From positions 20,575-84,574 of the forward strand of contig NZ_DASVSF010000091.1 in assembly GCF_036388275.1 (NCBI RefSeq): DNA of 64,000 nucleotides, given 5' to 3'. Source of the DNA: Longimicrobium sp. (GTDB lineage Bacteria > Gemmatimonadota > Gemmatimonadetes > Longimicrobiales > Longimicrobiaceae). The notes beneath the pieces were generated by a model, which was not told where the DNA came from, did no database searches, and saw nothing but the letters and a program-made list of their open reading frames with translations. The translations under genes were made by a program, and so were the position numbers. Below, in pieces: positions 43,706-52,773 of the stretch (position 1 is its first letter; every line of letters starts with the position of its first letter).

Positions 43706-44368
43706 TCAGCCGCGGGCGAACGGCGACTCGTCGAAGCGGGCCAGGAGGTCGGCCGGGTCGGCGTAGACGGCGACCGCCTCGTGCAGCTCTTCCGCGCTCC
43801 ACCCGCCGCAGGTGAGCGCCACGCACCGCACGCCGGCCCGCTTCGCCGCGGTCACGTCGTACGGGGTGTCGCCCAGCATCACCGCCTCGCCGGGCGGGCA
43901 TCCCGCGGCTTCCACCGCCGCCTCGATGATGTCGGGATCGGGCTTGGAGTGCTCCGCATCGCTGGACGAGGTCTTCTCCTCGATCAGGTCCATGATCCCC
44001 GCCTGCTTCAGCAGCCCGCCCATGTCCTTCTTGCTGGCCGACGTGGCCACGACGATGGTCAGCCCCTCGTCGCGCATCCGCTGGATCAGCTCCCTGGCCT
44101 GCGGAAACGGCTTGAGCGTGCCCAGGAAGCGCTCGCGGAAGAGCTCGCCGCGGCGCTCCTTGATCTCCGCCCCCTTTCCCTCCTCGTCCGAAAGGCCGGT
44201 GAGCTCCGGGAGCACCTTGTCGCCCCCCATGCCGATCATCCGGCGCACGCGGTCGAACTCCACTTCGTATCCGAACTCGGCGCAGACGTCCACCCACGCC
44301 TGCGCATGAGCGTCGTTGCTGTCGATCAGGGTGCCGTCCACGTCCAGCAGGGCCGCGCGAGGCTTCAT
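43706..44368 (-). CDS. HAD-superfamily phosphatase (phosphoglycolate phosphatase-like)
   Basis: A 220-aa hydrolase with all HAD motifs: I DVDGTL (D9, D11), II VVATSAS, III with K140-region KPDPD, IV MLGDTPYD. The four-helix cap between motifs I and II indicates beta-phosphoglucomutase/phosphoglycolate-phosphatase type. Substrate unknown. The ATG overlaps the stop of the Rieske gene by four bases, so it is the second gene of an operon. Confidence 0.93.
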   Translation of the reverse strand: MKPRAALLDVDGTLIDSNDAHAQAWVDVCAEFGYEVEFDRVRRMIGMGGDKVLPELTGLSDEEGKGAEIKERRGELFRERFLGTLKPFPQARELIQRMRDEGLTIVVATSASKKDMGGLLKQAGIMDLIEEKTSSSDAEHSKPDPDIIEAAVEAAGCPPGEAVMLGDTPYDVTAAKRAGVRCVALTCGGWSAEELHEAVAVYADPADLLARFDESPFARG

Positions 44369-45909
44369 TCCTTGTCTCCATCCAGTTTTTTCAGCGGGCC
44401 GATGGCGGGTCCCGTCAGCACCTCGCCCAGGGGTGCGAAGCGCGAGCCATGGCAGGGACAGTCCCAGCTGCTCTCGGCCCCGTTCCAGCGGACGATGCAC
44501 CCCAGGTGCGTGCACACCGCCGACATCTCGTGCACGCCGCCCTGCTCGTCGCGGTAGCATGCCACCTTGTGAAGCCCGCGCTGGATGACGGCGCCCTGCC
44601 CCGGCTGGATCTCGTCCTCGGAGCTGGCGTCGCCGCCCACGGGGGCGTGGCGGGTCATCTGCAGCGCCACGTCCACGTTCTCGTGCACGAACTCCATCAC
44701 GGAGTCCTTGGAGATCGTCTTGCGCTTGGGATCGTACAGCGTTTCCCACTCGTTGGGCCGGCCCAGGATCAGGTCGGCGTTCAGCATTCCGCCGATGGTG
44801 CCGTGCGTCATCCCCTGGCCGGAGTCGCCGGTGGTGATGTACACGTTCTGGCGCCCGCCCGGGTCGCGGCCGATGAAGCCCATGTAATCCGCCGGCTCCA
44901 TCACCATTCCGCTCCACCGCAGTTCGAACGACTGCGCCATGGGGAACCGCTCGCGGGTCCACTCTTCCAGGTTGGCCCAGTGCTCGTCGTGCGTATCGTC
45001 CTCGTGCGCCTGCTTGTGGTCTTCGCCGCCCACGATCAGCCACTCGTGGGCCGGGTCTCCCTCGGCCGGTGCCAGGCGCACGTAGTGGTAGGCCTCCAGC
45101 GTGTCCCAGTACAGGCCGTGGGCAATGGAGCCGGCGGGCACGCGGGCCGCCACCACGTAGGTGCGGTAGGGCGCCTGCTTGCTGTGCGGGGCAAAACGGT
45201 CGTGGATGGGCGGATTGGTGCACACCACCGCGGCACCCGCCGTTACGCTGAACCCCTCGCCCGTCACCGTGACGCGGTCGCCGCCCTCCACGCTGGTGAC
45301 GTGGGTACCGGTGTGGATGCGCCCGCCCAGCCGCTCCGTGGCGTCGGCCAGGCCGGACAGGTACTTCAGCGCGTTGAACTGGCCCAGGTTCGGGAATTTC
45401 AGCGCGGGGCCGCTGTCGAACGGCACGCCGGGGATGCGCTCCACGATCTCCGGCGCGGCGCCGGCGCGGCGGGCGGCGTCGCGCTCCTTTTCGAAGAAGT
45501 CCACCGACTTGCTGGGATCCAGGAAGTAGTAGCCTTCCACGCGCTCGTAGTCGCAGTCGATGCCCTCGGCGGCCACGATGGCACCGATCTGCTCGATGGC
45601 GGCCTGGTGGCTCTGGAATGCGATGCGGCTGCCCTGCTCGCCGTGCACGCCTTCCAGCACGTGAAAGTAGTCGTCCATCGCGCTGGAAAGGTGGGCCGTA
45701 GTCTGCCCCGTTTCGCCCGCGCCCACGGCATCCTTTTCCAGCACGATCACCCGCCGCCCCGCCTTGGCCAGCAGGTAGGCCGTGGTCATCCCCGCGATCC
45801 CCGCGCCGATCACGCACACGTCCGCTTCCGCGTCGCCGTGCAGGGGCGCGGTCGTGCGCTGCGCCCGCGTGACCTCCCACACCGACACCGACCGTTCCGT
45901 CGATCCCAT
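44365..45909 (-). CDS. FAD-dependent oxidoreductase with C-terminal Rieske [2Fe-2S] domain
   Basis: A 514-aa enzyme. The N-terminal DAO-like FAD domain has VIGAGIAGMTTAYLLAKAG at about 33. The C-terminal Rieske domain (about 425-505) has the ligand motifs CTHLGC and CPCHGS that hold a [2Fe-2S] cluster. No signal peptide. The family is often described as ferredoxin-coupled or 4-hydroxyproline/glycine-oxidase-like, but the substrate is unknown. It is co-transcribed with the HAD phosphatase. Confidence 0.93.
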   Translation of the reverse strand: MGSTERSVSVWEVTRAQRTTAPLHGDAEADVCVIGAGIAGMTTAYLLAKAGRRVIVLEKDAVGAGETGQTTAHLSSAMDDYFHVLEGVHGEQGSRIAFQSHQAAIEQIGAIVAAEGIDCDYERVEGYYFLDPSKSVDFFEKERDAARRAGAAPEIVERIPGVPFDSGPALKFPNLGQFNALKYLSGLADATERLGGRIHTGTHVTSVEGGDRVTVTGEGFSVTAGAAVVCTNPPIHDRFAPHSKQAPYRTYVVAARVPAGSIAHGLYWDTLEAYHYVRLAPAEGDPAHEWLIVGGEDHKQAHEDDTHDEHWANLEEWTRERFPMAQSFELRWSGMVMEPADYMGFIGRDPGGRQNVYITTGDSGQGMTHGTIGGMLNADLILGRPNEWETLYDPKRKTISKDSVMEFVHENVDVALQMTRHAPVGGDASSEDEIQPGQGAVIQRGLHKVACYRDEQGGVHEMSAVCTHLGCIVRWNGAESSWDCPCHGSRFAPLGEVLTGPAIGPLKKLDGDKE

Positions 45910-46179
45910 CCCGCTCCTCCTCGCACAAATGGACGCACCTGGCCGCCTCCGTCCGTGGTTCCGGCGGCGGGAGCGAGGCGTTGTGCAATCATCGTACGAC
46001 TCGGAAAAGCGGCCTCACACGGAGGGCACGGGGGGTCACGGAGGAGGGGAGAAGCGCGTGGAGGGTGACGGCGGGTCGTCCCGCGATTCTAAGTGCATGC
46101 GGGCATGGAAGATGCCTGTCGTCCGCGCCGAACGCCCGGGCAGTTACGGGCAGCGGAACCAGGCAAGATGGAGGACGAG

Positions 46180-46350
46180 ATGAACGCCAGACGCATCTTC
46201 ACCGCCGCGGCCCTCGGGCTCGCGCTGTCGGCGGCCGCGTGTTCGGGCGAGAGCCCGACGGTGGCGCAGAACGACGACGAAGGGCAGATCGTTCCGGGCG
46301 GCGCCGCGCCCACGGACACCGCCGGCTTCATGCCGCCGCCGTCGTCGTGA
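46180..46350 (+). CDS. Small lipoprotein of unknown function
   Basis: A 56-aa product beginning MNARRIFTAAALGLALSAAACSG with the lipobox cysteine at residue 21; the mature chain is only about 35 residues of Glu/Asp/Pro/Thr-rich sequence. GAGGACGAG precedes ATG 46180 and decides this start over ATG 46168. A possible small surface lipoprotein; no homologue is recognised. A strong terminator follows. Confidence 0.6.
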   Translation: MNARRIFTAAALGLALSAAACSGESPTVAQNDDEGQIVPGGAAPTDTAGFMPPPSS

Positions 46351-46392
46351 GCCCCACGGGTCGTGAAATCCACGCTGGGATGAGATGACAAA

Positions 46393-46434
46393 AGAGAGCG
46401 GCGGCACGCCTTGGGCGCGCCGCCGCTCTCTCGT
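46393..46434. terminator. Bidirectional terminator
   Basis: AGAGAGCGGCGG and CCGCCGCTCTCT form the stem around a further inner pairing. It lies between the small lipoprotein gene and the convergent gene at 46458. Confidence 0.83.
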
Positions 46435-46457
46435 TCGCTGCCTGCAAAGGGAGGCGA

Positions 46458-47027
46458 TCAGTTTTCCTCTTCGCTCTCTTCTTCGTTCTCTTCGTCCTCG
46501 TCCTCGCCCAACTCTTCCAGGGCCTCGCCCATGGCCTCGAACTCCGCCTGGTGCTCGCGGTAGAACTGAACGTTCTGCTTGAGCACCGAGTTCTCCATCT
46601 GCGCCAGCGCGTTTTCGCCGCCGATCTCCAGCATCGCGGCCGTGAACATCGTCTGGATCATCGAAAACATGAACGTCACGTACTCGCGGCTGGTGAACCC
46701 GGCGCCGTTGATGGCGCTCTTCACCCGTGGCTCGCTGTCGAACGCCGAGGCGATCTGGTCGAGGTCCACGTCGTCCTCGTCCATGTTCTCGAACCGTTCC
46801 TCGATTTCGAGGTCTTCCTCTTCCAGCCCGCTCAGTGCCCGCGTGGCGGTGAGGAACTTCTGCAGCCCGGCCGAGGTCAGGCGGTAGTTGGAAACTTCCT
46901 CGGTGAACAGCTTTTCGGGCTGCGCGGCGGCGGACGAGACGTCGGCGGCCACGGCGGCGAGCGAAAGGCCGGCGACGGCCAGCACGCGTGAAAACACGCG
47001 GCGGAAGGAACGCGTAAGGGTCGGCAT
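46458..47027 (-). CDS. Secreted protein with acidic C terminus, unknown function
   Basis: A 189-aa exported protein. The signal peptide is unusually basic at the start (TRSFRRVFSRVLAVAG) and is cleaved near SSAAAQ (residue 36). The mature part is helical and very acidic; the last 25 residues are mostly Glu/Asp (GEDEDEENEEESEEEN). No domain recognised. The extreme charge suggests a metal or cation binding or a chaperone-like role, but this is a guess. Confidence 0.75.
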   Translation of the reverse strand: MPTLTRSFRRVFSRVLAVAGLSLAAVAADVSSAAAQPEKLFTEEVSNYRLTSAGLQKFLTATRALSGLEEEDLEIEERFENMDEDDVDLDQIASAFDSEPRVKSAINGAGFTSREYVTFMFSMIQTMFTAAMLEIGGENALAQMENSVLKQNVQFYREHQAEFEAMGEALEELGEDEDEENEEESEEEN

Positions 47028-47198
47028 CGGGGCTCCTGCGGAAAGGTGTGAGCGGGCGCGGTCAGGGGAGGTGGGACGGGATGGAAACTAAACACCCGGC
47101 GCCACCCCGTCCACCAGCATGTTTCGGTGTACGGGGGGAGCCCGGGAAAAGTTACAGCCGGCCCTCGGGACCGGGTTCCACGTCCGGCACCTGGGCCA

Positions 47199-48899
47199 TT
47201 ACCTGCGCAGCGTCACCGCACCGGCCGTGAACTGGAACGCGGCGTTCGGCGCGGCGGCTCCGCGCACGGCTTCCAGCGTGATGGTTCCGTCTGCGTTGAC
47301 GCGCGCGTAGAGCACCCCGTTCTCCACGCCGTTGACGAGCACGTACGACACGATTCCGCTGGCGGCCGTGACCTCGGTGGGCCTTCGGTTCGCCGTGCCC
47401 GTGCCGGCCACCGGGATGTCGGTATACCTCCCGAACAGATCCAGGCCGGGAACCTGGAGCAGCATCTGCAGCCTGGACGTGTCCAGCGAGTAGGGGTTGA
47501 TCGACACCGCATGTGGATACGGTTCGCTCGTGGGGTCGTGGAACCAGATGCCCGAGAGCGTGCCGGGGACGTCGTTGGTGAACTCGCCCATGGGCGGCGC
47601 GCCCACGCGCGGCGTAAACGTCTGCGAGCCGGCGTTCCACTGCCCGCTCAGCGCCTGGAGCTGCGCCTGCACCTGCGGCGTCGCGTAGTCGTATACGGGC
47701 CGCGCATTCCTCGTGATGTCGGAGTAGAAGCTTTCGGGACGAGCGACGGCATTCGTCCGCTCGTCCACGATGCCCCAGTCCCAGTTCACGGGGGTCTGGC
47801 CCGTCGTGCCCAGCACGGTCCCGGCGGTCACCTCCAGGGCGGGATTCACCGGAACGGTGGCCGAGGTCACCCGGATCCCGCCCGTGACCCGGCTTTCCAG
47901 CGCCGCTCTGAACGCGGGGTCGAGCGCCGTGATATGGTCCAGGTACGACGTCACCTGCTTTCCGTCCGGCCCCTGGTACAACAGGAAGTCCACGCGGAAA
48001 TCGTCGGAGGTGGATTGCCGGAACGCCACGATCCGGGCCGTGACGGGCGCATAGACCGTGTAGTTCACCCCCGGATTCCGGTGCCAGACGAAATGGCGTT
48101 CGTTGCCGAACGGGTGGCCGATCTCGGGATTCGCCCGTGTGCCGCCGCCGAGGGTGCCCAGGGGCGTGATGCCGCCCACGTGGGCCGGATCGAACGGAAG
48201 GCGCGTAAAGAGGAGCAGCGTCTGGCCCGGGGGCGGAGGCGGGGGCGGGGCCGCGGATACCGTCACGGCCACCGCCGCGCTCTTGCCGCCTGCCGTGGCG
48301 ACGATGTTGGCCGATCCGGCCGCAACGGCGGTTACGATCCCCTGCGCGTTCACGGTGGCGCGGTCCGCCGCGGACGTGCTCCACGTAACCGGAACGTTGA
48401 TCACCTGTCCGCTCGCGTTGCGCACCGTGGCGGTCAGGTGGGCGGTGTCGCCGATTGCCAGCGTCCGCTGGGTGGGCGATACGACCACCGCATCCGGGAT
48501 GTTCGGGTTCACCGGCACGGATACGGTGATGACGGCGTTCCCGGCCGCCGTACCCGCCGTGGCCGTGATGGTCGCCGTGCCGGCGGCCAGCGCGGTCAGG
48601 TGCCCCTGAGCGGTCACCGATACGCGGTCGGGCGCCGAGCTGGCCCACGACACCGGGGCCGAGATGACGCTGCCAGCGCCGTTTCGGACTGTGGCGGTGA
48701 GCCGGAGCGTATCACCCACGGCCATTGTCCGCTCCGCTGCCGACAGGGCCACGGACGCCGGGATGCCCTGGTCTCCCGAGTCCGTCGTACCGCCGGAATC
48801 ACACGCCGCGAGAAGCGCCGCAGGCAGGAGGGCGCAGGCAACGAAATAGCGCATCAGCGTGCGCCGGCGGCGCGGAACGGCGGCCCGTGGATCGGACAT
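47199..48899 (-). CDS. Lipoprotein with two BIG2 domains and a C-terminal M23-like region
   Basis: A 566-aa predicted lipoprotein. The n-region PRRRRTLMRYF and the lipobox LLAAC give an anchor at about residue 33. Two BIG2 Ig-like domains (about 45-125 and 135-210) are followed by a Pro-rich linker. The C-terminal domain of about 320 residues contains GHPFGNERHFVWH and YLDHITALD, positioned like LytM/M23 peptidase metal residues but not fully matching the HxH/HxxxD consensus. ATG 48899 is chosen as the only start that gives the full signal sequence; ATG 48854 is possible. Surface protein, perhaps a degenerate wall peptidase. Confidence 0.75.
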   Translation of the reverse strand: MSDPRAAVPRRRRTLMRYFVACALLPAALLAACDSGGTTDSGDQGIPASVALSAAERTMAVGDTLRLTATVRNGAGSVISAPVSWASSAPDRVSVTAQGHLTALAAGTATITATAGTAAGNAVITVSVPVNPNIPDAVVVSPTQRTLAIGDTAHLTATVRNASGQVINVPVTWSTSAADRATVNAQGIVTAVAAGSANIVATAGGKSAAVAVTVSAAPPPPPPPGQTLLLFTRLPFDPAHVGGITPLGTLGGGTRANPEIGHPFGNERHFVWHRNPGVNYTVYAPVTARIVAFRQSTSDDFRVDFLLYQGPDGKQVTSYLDHITALDPAFRAALESRVTGGIRVTSATVPVNPALEVTAGTVLGTTGQTPVNWDWGIVDERTNAVARPESFYSDITRNARPVYDYATPQVQAQLQALSGQWNAGSQTFTPRVGAPPMGEFTNDVPGTLSGIWFHDPTSEPYPHAVSINPYSLDTSRLQMLLQVPGLDLFGRYTDIPVAGTGTANRRPTEVTAASGIVSYVLVNGVENGVLYARVNADGTITLEAVRGAAAPNAAFQFTAGAVTLRR

Positions 48900-49133
48900 G
48901 AATTCTTTTCAGGGCGAGGGAAAGCGGGGAATCGCGGAGTGGACGGGCTTGTGTCCTGCGTTTGCAATATAACTGGATTTTCGATTTCCTGCGTCGCAGT
49001 TCGACGCGTGCGCGCAGAACGTGTTCGTCATCAGGCCCACGTACTGGCTGAATCGTTGAGCGCGCGCGAGAGTACTATCCACGTGCGGTCCGGCTGGTCG
49101 GCCGCTTTCCATGACCCCTGACCCGACGCGAAC

Positions 49134-50045
49134 ATGAGATCCGTCTCCGTCCGCACCCTCACCGCCAGCGCGGCGCTCCTGGCGCTTTCCGGCACCAGCG
49201 CCTGCGCGCAGGCCCCCGACCCGCGCACCCAACCGTATCCCGCGGCGCTCTGCCCCACCTGCGCCGCGTGGAACGAACCCCACGCGCCGGTGAAGATCCA
49301 CGGGAACACCTACTACATCGGCACGAACGGCCTCTCGGCGATCCTAGTGACCTCGCCCGAGGGCCACGTGCTCATCGACGGTGCGCTCCCCAATTCCGCG
49401 CCGCTGATCCTAGCCAACATCCGCGCGCTGGGCTTCGACGTTCGCGACGTTCGGCTCATCCTCAACTCGCACGTGCACTACGACCACGCGGGCGGGCTGG
49501 CGGCGCTGCAGGTGGCATCGGGTGCGCCGATGGCGGCGAGCGTTGCCAGCGCGGGCGTCCTGGAGCGGGGAAAATCGGAAGTGGGCGATCCCCAGCACGG
49601 CGAGCTGCTGGACTTCCCCCCTGTGCGGAACGTGCGGCGCTTCGCGGACGGCGAAACCCTCCGAGTGGGCCCGCTCGCCCTTACGGCGCACCTGACGCCC
49701 GGGCATACGCAGGGCGGCACCACGTGGACATGGAAGTCGTGCGAGGGCGCGCAGTGCGTGGACGTCGTCTACGCCGACAGTCACTCCCCGATCTCGGCGG
49801 ACGGCTTCCGGTTCACGGACAGCCCCGCGTATCCCGGCGCCGTGGCTGACTTCGAGCGCGGCTTCCGCACGCTGGAGGCGCTGTCCTGCGACATCCTCAT
49901 CACCCCGCACCCCAGTGGCTCCTCACTGTTCGAGCGCCTCGCCGGAAGCCAGCCGCTGGTGGATCGGAACGCCTGCAAGCGGTACGCGGCAACAGGGCGC
50001 GAGCGGCTGCGTACCCGGCTAGAAACCGAGCGGGCATCGCGCTGA
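49134..50045 (+). CDS. Subclass B3 metallo-beta-lactamase
   Basis: A 303-aa exported zinc hydrolase predicted to open beta-lactam rings. The signal peptide ends near ACAQA (residue 26). The B3 zinc ligands are complete: H113, H115 and D117-H118 in NSHVHYDHAGG, H191 in PGHTQGGTTW and H259 in LITPHPSG. The YYIGTNGLSAILVTSPEGHVLIDG strand-turn pattern (in part) is characteristic of B3 enzymes. It is a chromosomal, single gene ending in a strong terminator; nearby repeats and an IS are not physically linked to it as a transposon. Activity and spectrum need testing. Confidence 0.92.
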   Translation: MRSVSVRTLTASAALLALSGTSACAQAPDPRTQPYPAALCPTCAAWNEPHAPVKIHGNTYYIGTNGLSAILVTSPEGHVLIDGALPNSAPLILANIRALGFDVRDVRLILNSHVHYDHAGGLAALQVASGAPMAASVASAGVLERGKSEVGDPQHGELLDFPPVRNVRRFADGETLRVGPLALTAHLTPGHTQGGTTWTWKSCEGAQCVDVVYADSHSPISADGFRFTDSPAYPGAVADFERGFRTLEALSCDILITPHPSGSSLFERLAGSQPLVDRNACKRYAATGRERLRTRLETERASR

Positions 50046-50065
50046 ACTCGCCCGGAGATACAAAA

Positions 50066-50100
50066 GACGGGGAGCAGGCCGTCGTGGCCTGCTCCCCGTC
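50066..50100. terminator. Terminator after the metallo-beta-lactamase
   Basis: GACGGGGAGCAGGCC and its reverse complement enclose a short loop, 20 bases after the stop codon. Confidence 0.9.
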
Positions 50101-50602
50101 AGCGTATTCGGGCGACGGCCCGGATCAACCCTCGGCCGTTGCTCTGGATGACAGATTTGCGCTCGGCTTGAGCATGGTGCGATCGACTAAAAAAGCAGCA
50201 CTCGACTGGGACGAGAGGCCGGGGCGCGCGCCATCATCGCAGCCACACGACAGCAGGCGAGTCCACGAAGGTGGACATCGTGTGGTCGTTGCAGCGAATT
50301 CAAATTCATTCGCCCGGGGAGGCTTGGGCCAATCCCCAGGCGAGGACCAGGACCGAGGCTCAGGGTTCCGTGTCGCTGCCGCGCCCGGGCAAAGTCGCTT
50401 CCGCGGCAAGATCCCACGGCCCTGCATGGGATGCACTGTGGGCCAGTTCAGTGCGCTCGGGCCTCTGGATGACAGATGGCCGTTGCGGGTCCCGGATTGA
50501 GAGCGGCAGGCACGCCACAGCAAGGGCGCGCCGCAGGCGACAACAAACACCGCGGCAGGCAGTCCACGAAGGTGGACATCGTGTGGTCGTTGCAGCGAAT
50601 TC

Positions 50603-50618
50603 GTTCGCATCCGGAAAC
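50603..50618 (+). repeat. Left inverted repeat of the IS
   Basis: GTTCGCATCCGGAAAC, preceded by target copy GAATTC (50597-50602). Confidence 0.88.
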
Positions 50619-50776
50619 AGGGCTTTTTGCCCGGGTCAGTGTCCGCTCGAGTGCATCGTTGGCAGAGGATTCATACCAGTGCCGATCGTTCTGCCTTCGT
50701 TTTTCGCTCCGTCTGCGCCACGGACAGAGCACTTCGGCCTTCCAGGACACACCTCTCCCAGGAGAGGCTCCCGCGG

Positions 50777-52117
50777 CTACTTGAGCATGTGGCGGGCGAG
50801 GATCACCAGGTTGGCCGTGATGACACTGCTCCAGACGTAGCTGTGGAACGACATCTCACCACGCCAGGTGCAGCGCCTCAGGCCAAATACCCGCTTCAGG
50901 TACGAGATCGTCGCCTCCACGCCGGCGCGGAAACGCTTCAGCAGCCGGTAGATCCTTGGGCTGCTCGCCATCTCCTCCACCTCCATCCCGCGGCGGCGTG
51001 TAAAGCAGACGTCCTCCACGCCCAACTGCTTCGCCTCGCACAGGTTTTCCTGCGATGCGTAGTTCCCGTCGAGCGCCACCTGGCGCGGCACCGCGCCGTA
51101 GATCGCCTTTTGCCGCTTCAGCATCGGCACCGCCCGTGTGGCGTCGTTCGGATTGCCCTTCTCGATCACGCAGTCCAGGATCAAGCCCGACACCCCACCG
51201 CACAGGTTCACCTTGTGTCCGTAGTAAACCTTCTTGTGGTCCTTCACGATCACGTCCGCGTGCGGCTCGAACAGCGACACGACGCGCTCGGCCGCCGGCA
51301 CCTTCTCGCCACGGATCACGCGCCGCTCCGTCTGCTCGATCACCCGCTCCAGAAGCTCGCGATAGCCGCTCAGCGCCTTTCGCAGCCGTGCGGGACGGCG
51401 CTTCGCCTCCACCGCACGCAAGGCGAACAGCGCCGTCCGCGTGTAGCCGCTCGTCCTGCGCGCCACCTCGAGGAGCTTTTCGTAGGAGGCCTGCTGCTTC
51501 TTCCCGCTTCGCGTCGAGTGGATCTCCCGCATGCGTGCCTTCGCCGACGGCGTGTGGTTGCGCCACCCGCTGAAGCCGCAGGCCTTCTGTACCCGCGCAA
51601 GCAGCCGCGACAGTACCCGCACCCCGTCGTACAGCAGGGCAGAGTCGCTCGGCACGTGGATGTTCGACTCCACCACCGTGCTGTCGATGCGCGCCTTGCG
51701 GCCTTTCTCGATCTTCTCCTGCGCCGCGAAGCCCAGGATGACACCGTTCACTCGCTCCAGCGTCGTGGGGCGAAGCTTCTTCAGGTTCTCCTGCAGCGTC
51801 GACCGGGCCGGCACGGCATCCAGGGGGCCATAGCCGCAGAAGCCGCGATACGTCCGCGAATCAACCAGCGTGAACGCCAGCTCGTCATAGCTCAGCTCGT
51901 TCATCTGCTTGATGATGAGCGCCCGCAGCACCTGCTCGGCCGTCATCCCGCGTGCCCCCGTCTCCGGACTGCTCAGCCCCCGCAGCAGGTCTTGCTCGAT
52001 CAGCGCCGCGATTTCAGGTTTCCCACTGAGGATCCGGGCGATCTGATCCATGACGCGTGCCCGCTGGTGATCGACTGCGGGACCACACAGCGTGAGCTGC
52101 TCGACCTGACGGCGCAT
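50777..52117 (-). CDS. IS transposase (DDE family, IS5/ISNCY-like)
   Basis: A 446-aa DDE transposase. The N-terminal region (about 1-100) is helical with a DUF772-like segment (AEQVLRALIIKQMNELSYDEL). The catalytic residues are spread over ARIDSTVVESNIH (first Asp), VALDGNYASQENL (second Asp) and RFRAGVEATISYLKR (Glu). A zinc-binding-like Cys/His pattern is not seen. The reading frame is intact and complete inside the inverted repeats. Subgroup assignment (IS5 or ISNCY) is uncertain without a search. Confidence 0.93.
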   Translation of the reverse strand: MRRQVEQLTLCGPAVDHQRARVMDQIARILSGKPEIAALIEQDLLRGLSSPETGARGMTAEQVLRALIIKQMNELSYDELAFTLVDSRTYRGFCGYGPLDAVPARSTLQENLKKLRPTTLERVNGVILGFAAQEKIEKGRKARIDSTVVESNIHVPSDSALLYDGVRVLSRLLARVQKACGFSGWRNHTPSAKARMREIHSTRSGKKQQASYEKLLEVARRTSGYTRTALFALRAVEAKRRPARLRKALSGYRELLERVIEQTERRVIRGEKVPAAERVVSLFEPHADVIVKDHKKVYYGHKVNLCGGVSGLILDCVIEKGNPNDATRAVPMLKRQKAIYGAVPRQVALDGNYASQENLCEAKQLGVEDVCFTRRRGMEVEEMASSPRIYRLLKRFRAGVEATISYLKRVFGLRRCTWRGEMSFHSYVWSSVITANLVILARHMLK

Positions 52118-52247
52118 CCGGGTGTGCTCCGTGAAGAGTGGTTTGTGTTCGGCAAAGCCAAACCTACTCCTTTCGCGCGAGATTCAACACACCCGGGTGC
52201 GCCTGTTTTATTCGTCCGCTTTTCCGGCTCTCCGACTCCGTCTCCAC

Positions 52248-52263
52248 GTTTCCGGATGGGAAC
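52248..52263 (-). repeat. Right inverted repeat of the IS
   Basis: GTTTCCGGATGGGAAC, followed by target copy GAATTC (52264-52269). Confidence 0.88.
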
Positions 52264-52773
52264 GAATTCATTCGCCCGGGGAGGCTTGGGTCGGACCCCC
52301 AGGCGAGGACCAGGACCGAGGCTCAGGGTTCCGTGTCGCTGCCGCGCCCGGGCGAAGTCGCTCCCGCGGCAAGATCCCACGGCCCTGCATGGTATGGGCT
52401 GCGGGCCGGTCAAGTGTGCTCGGGCCTCTGGATGACAGATGGCCGTTGCGGGCCCCGGATTGAGAGCGGCAGGCACGCCACAGCAAGGGCGCGCCACAGG
52501 CGACAACAAACACGGCGGCAGGCAGTCCACGAAGGTGGACATCGTGTGGTCGTTGCAGCGAATTCATTCGCCCGGGGAGGCTTGGGCCGAACCCCCAGGC
52601 GAGGACCAGGACCGAGGCCCAGGGTTCCGTGTTGCTGCCGCGCCCGGGCGAAGTGGCTTCCGCGGCAAGATCCCACGGCCCGGCATGGGATGCACCGTGG
52701 GCCAGTTCAGTGCGCCCCGGCCTCTGGATGACGGATTGAGCTCGGTCTCTGTATGACCCATCACTGCCGCGTC

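Larger units (their letters stand above)
50603..52263. mobile_element. Complete insertion sequence, 1,661 bp
   Basis: Both ends carry a 16-bp imperfect inverted repeat (GTTC(G/C)CATCCGGAAAC, 15 of 16 matching). The element is flanked by a 6-bp direct repeat GAATTC at 50597-50602 and 52264-52269. Joining the flanks restores GTTGCAGCGAATTCATTCGCCCGG, as seen intact in unit 3 of the host array. One intact DDE transposase gene is inside; no passenger gene. The element looks active or recently inserted. Confidence 0.93.
50261..52740 (+). repeat. Tandem array of about 296-301-bp units (three), second one split by an IS
   Basis: Each unit starts with the palindrome GTCCACGAAGGTGGAC followed by TCGTGTGGTCGTTGCAGCGAATTC and then CGCCCGGGGAGGCTTGGG, a GGACCAGGACCGAGG stretch and GCCTCTGGATGAC. 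Unit 1 is 50261-50561, unit 2 begins at 50562 and continues after the IS at 52264-52524, and unit 3 is 52525-52740. With the IS and one GAATTC removed, the spacing is 301 and about 296 bases. A diverged partial unit may lie at 50105-50260. No coding sequence in the array is credible. Confidence 0.9.

Noticed and set aside
47199..48100. Active M23 peptidase domain in the BIG2 lipoprotein
   Set aside because: The GHPFGNERHFVWH and YLDHI segments only partly fit the zinc-ligand pattern; kept as M23-like in the feature, not claimed as an enzyme.
49134..52263. Composite transposon carrying the metallo-beta-lactamase
   Set aside because: Only one IS copy, its own inverted repeats and target duplication are complete, and the lactamase lies outside them.
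50261..52740. CRISPR or integron-like array at the 300-bp repeats
   Set aside because: Whole units are repeated rather than repeat-spacer pattern; no integrase or cas genes, and no attC-type ends.
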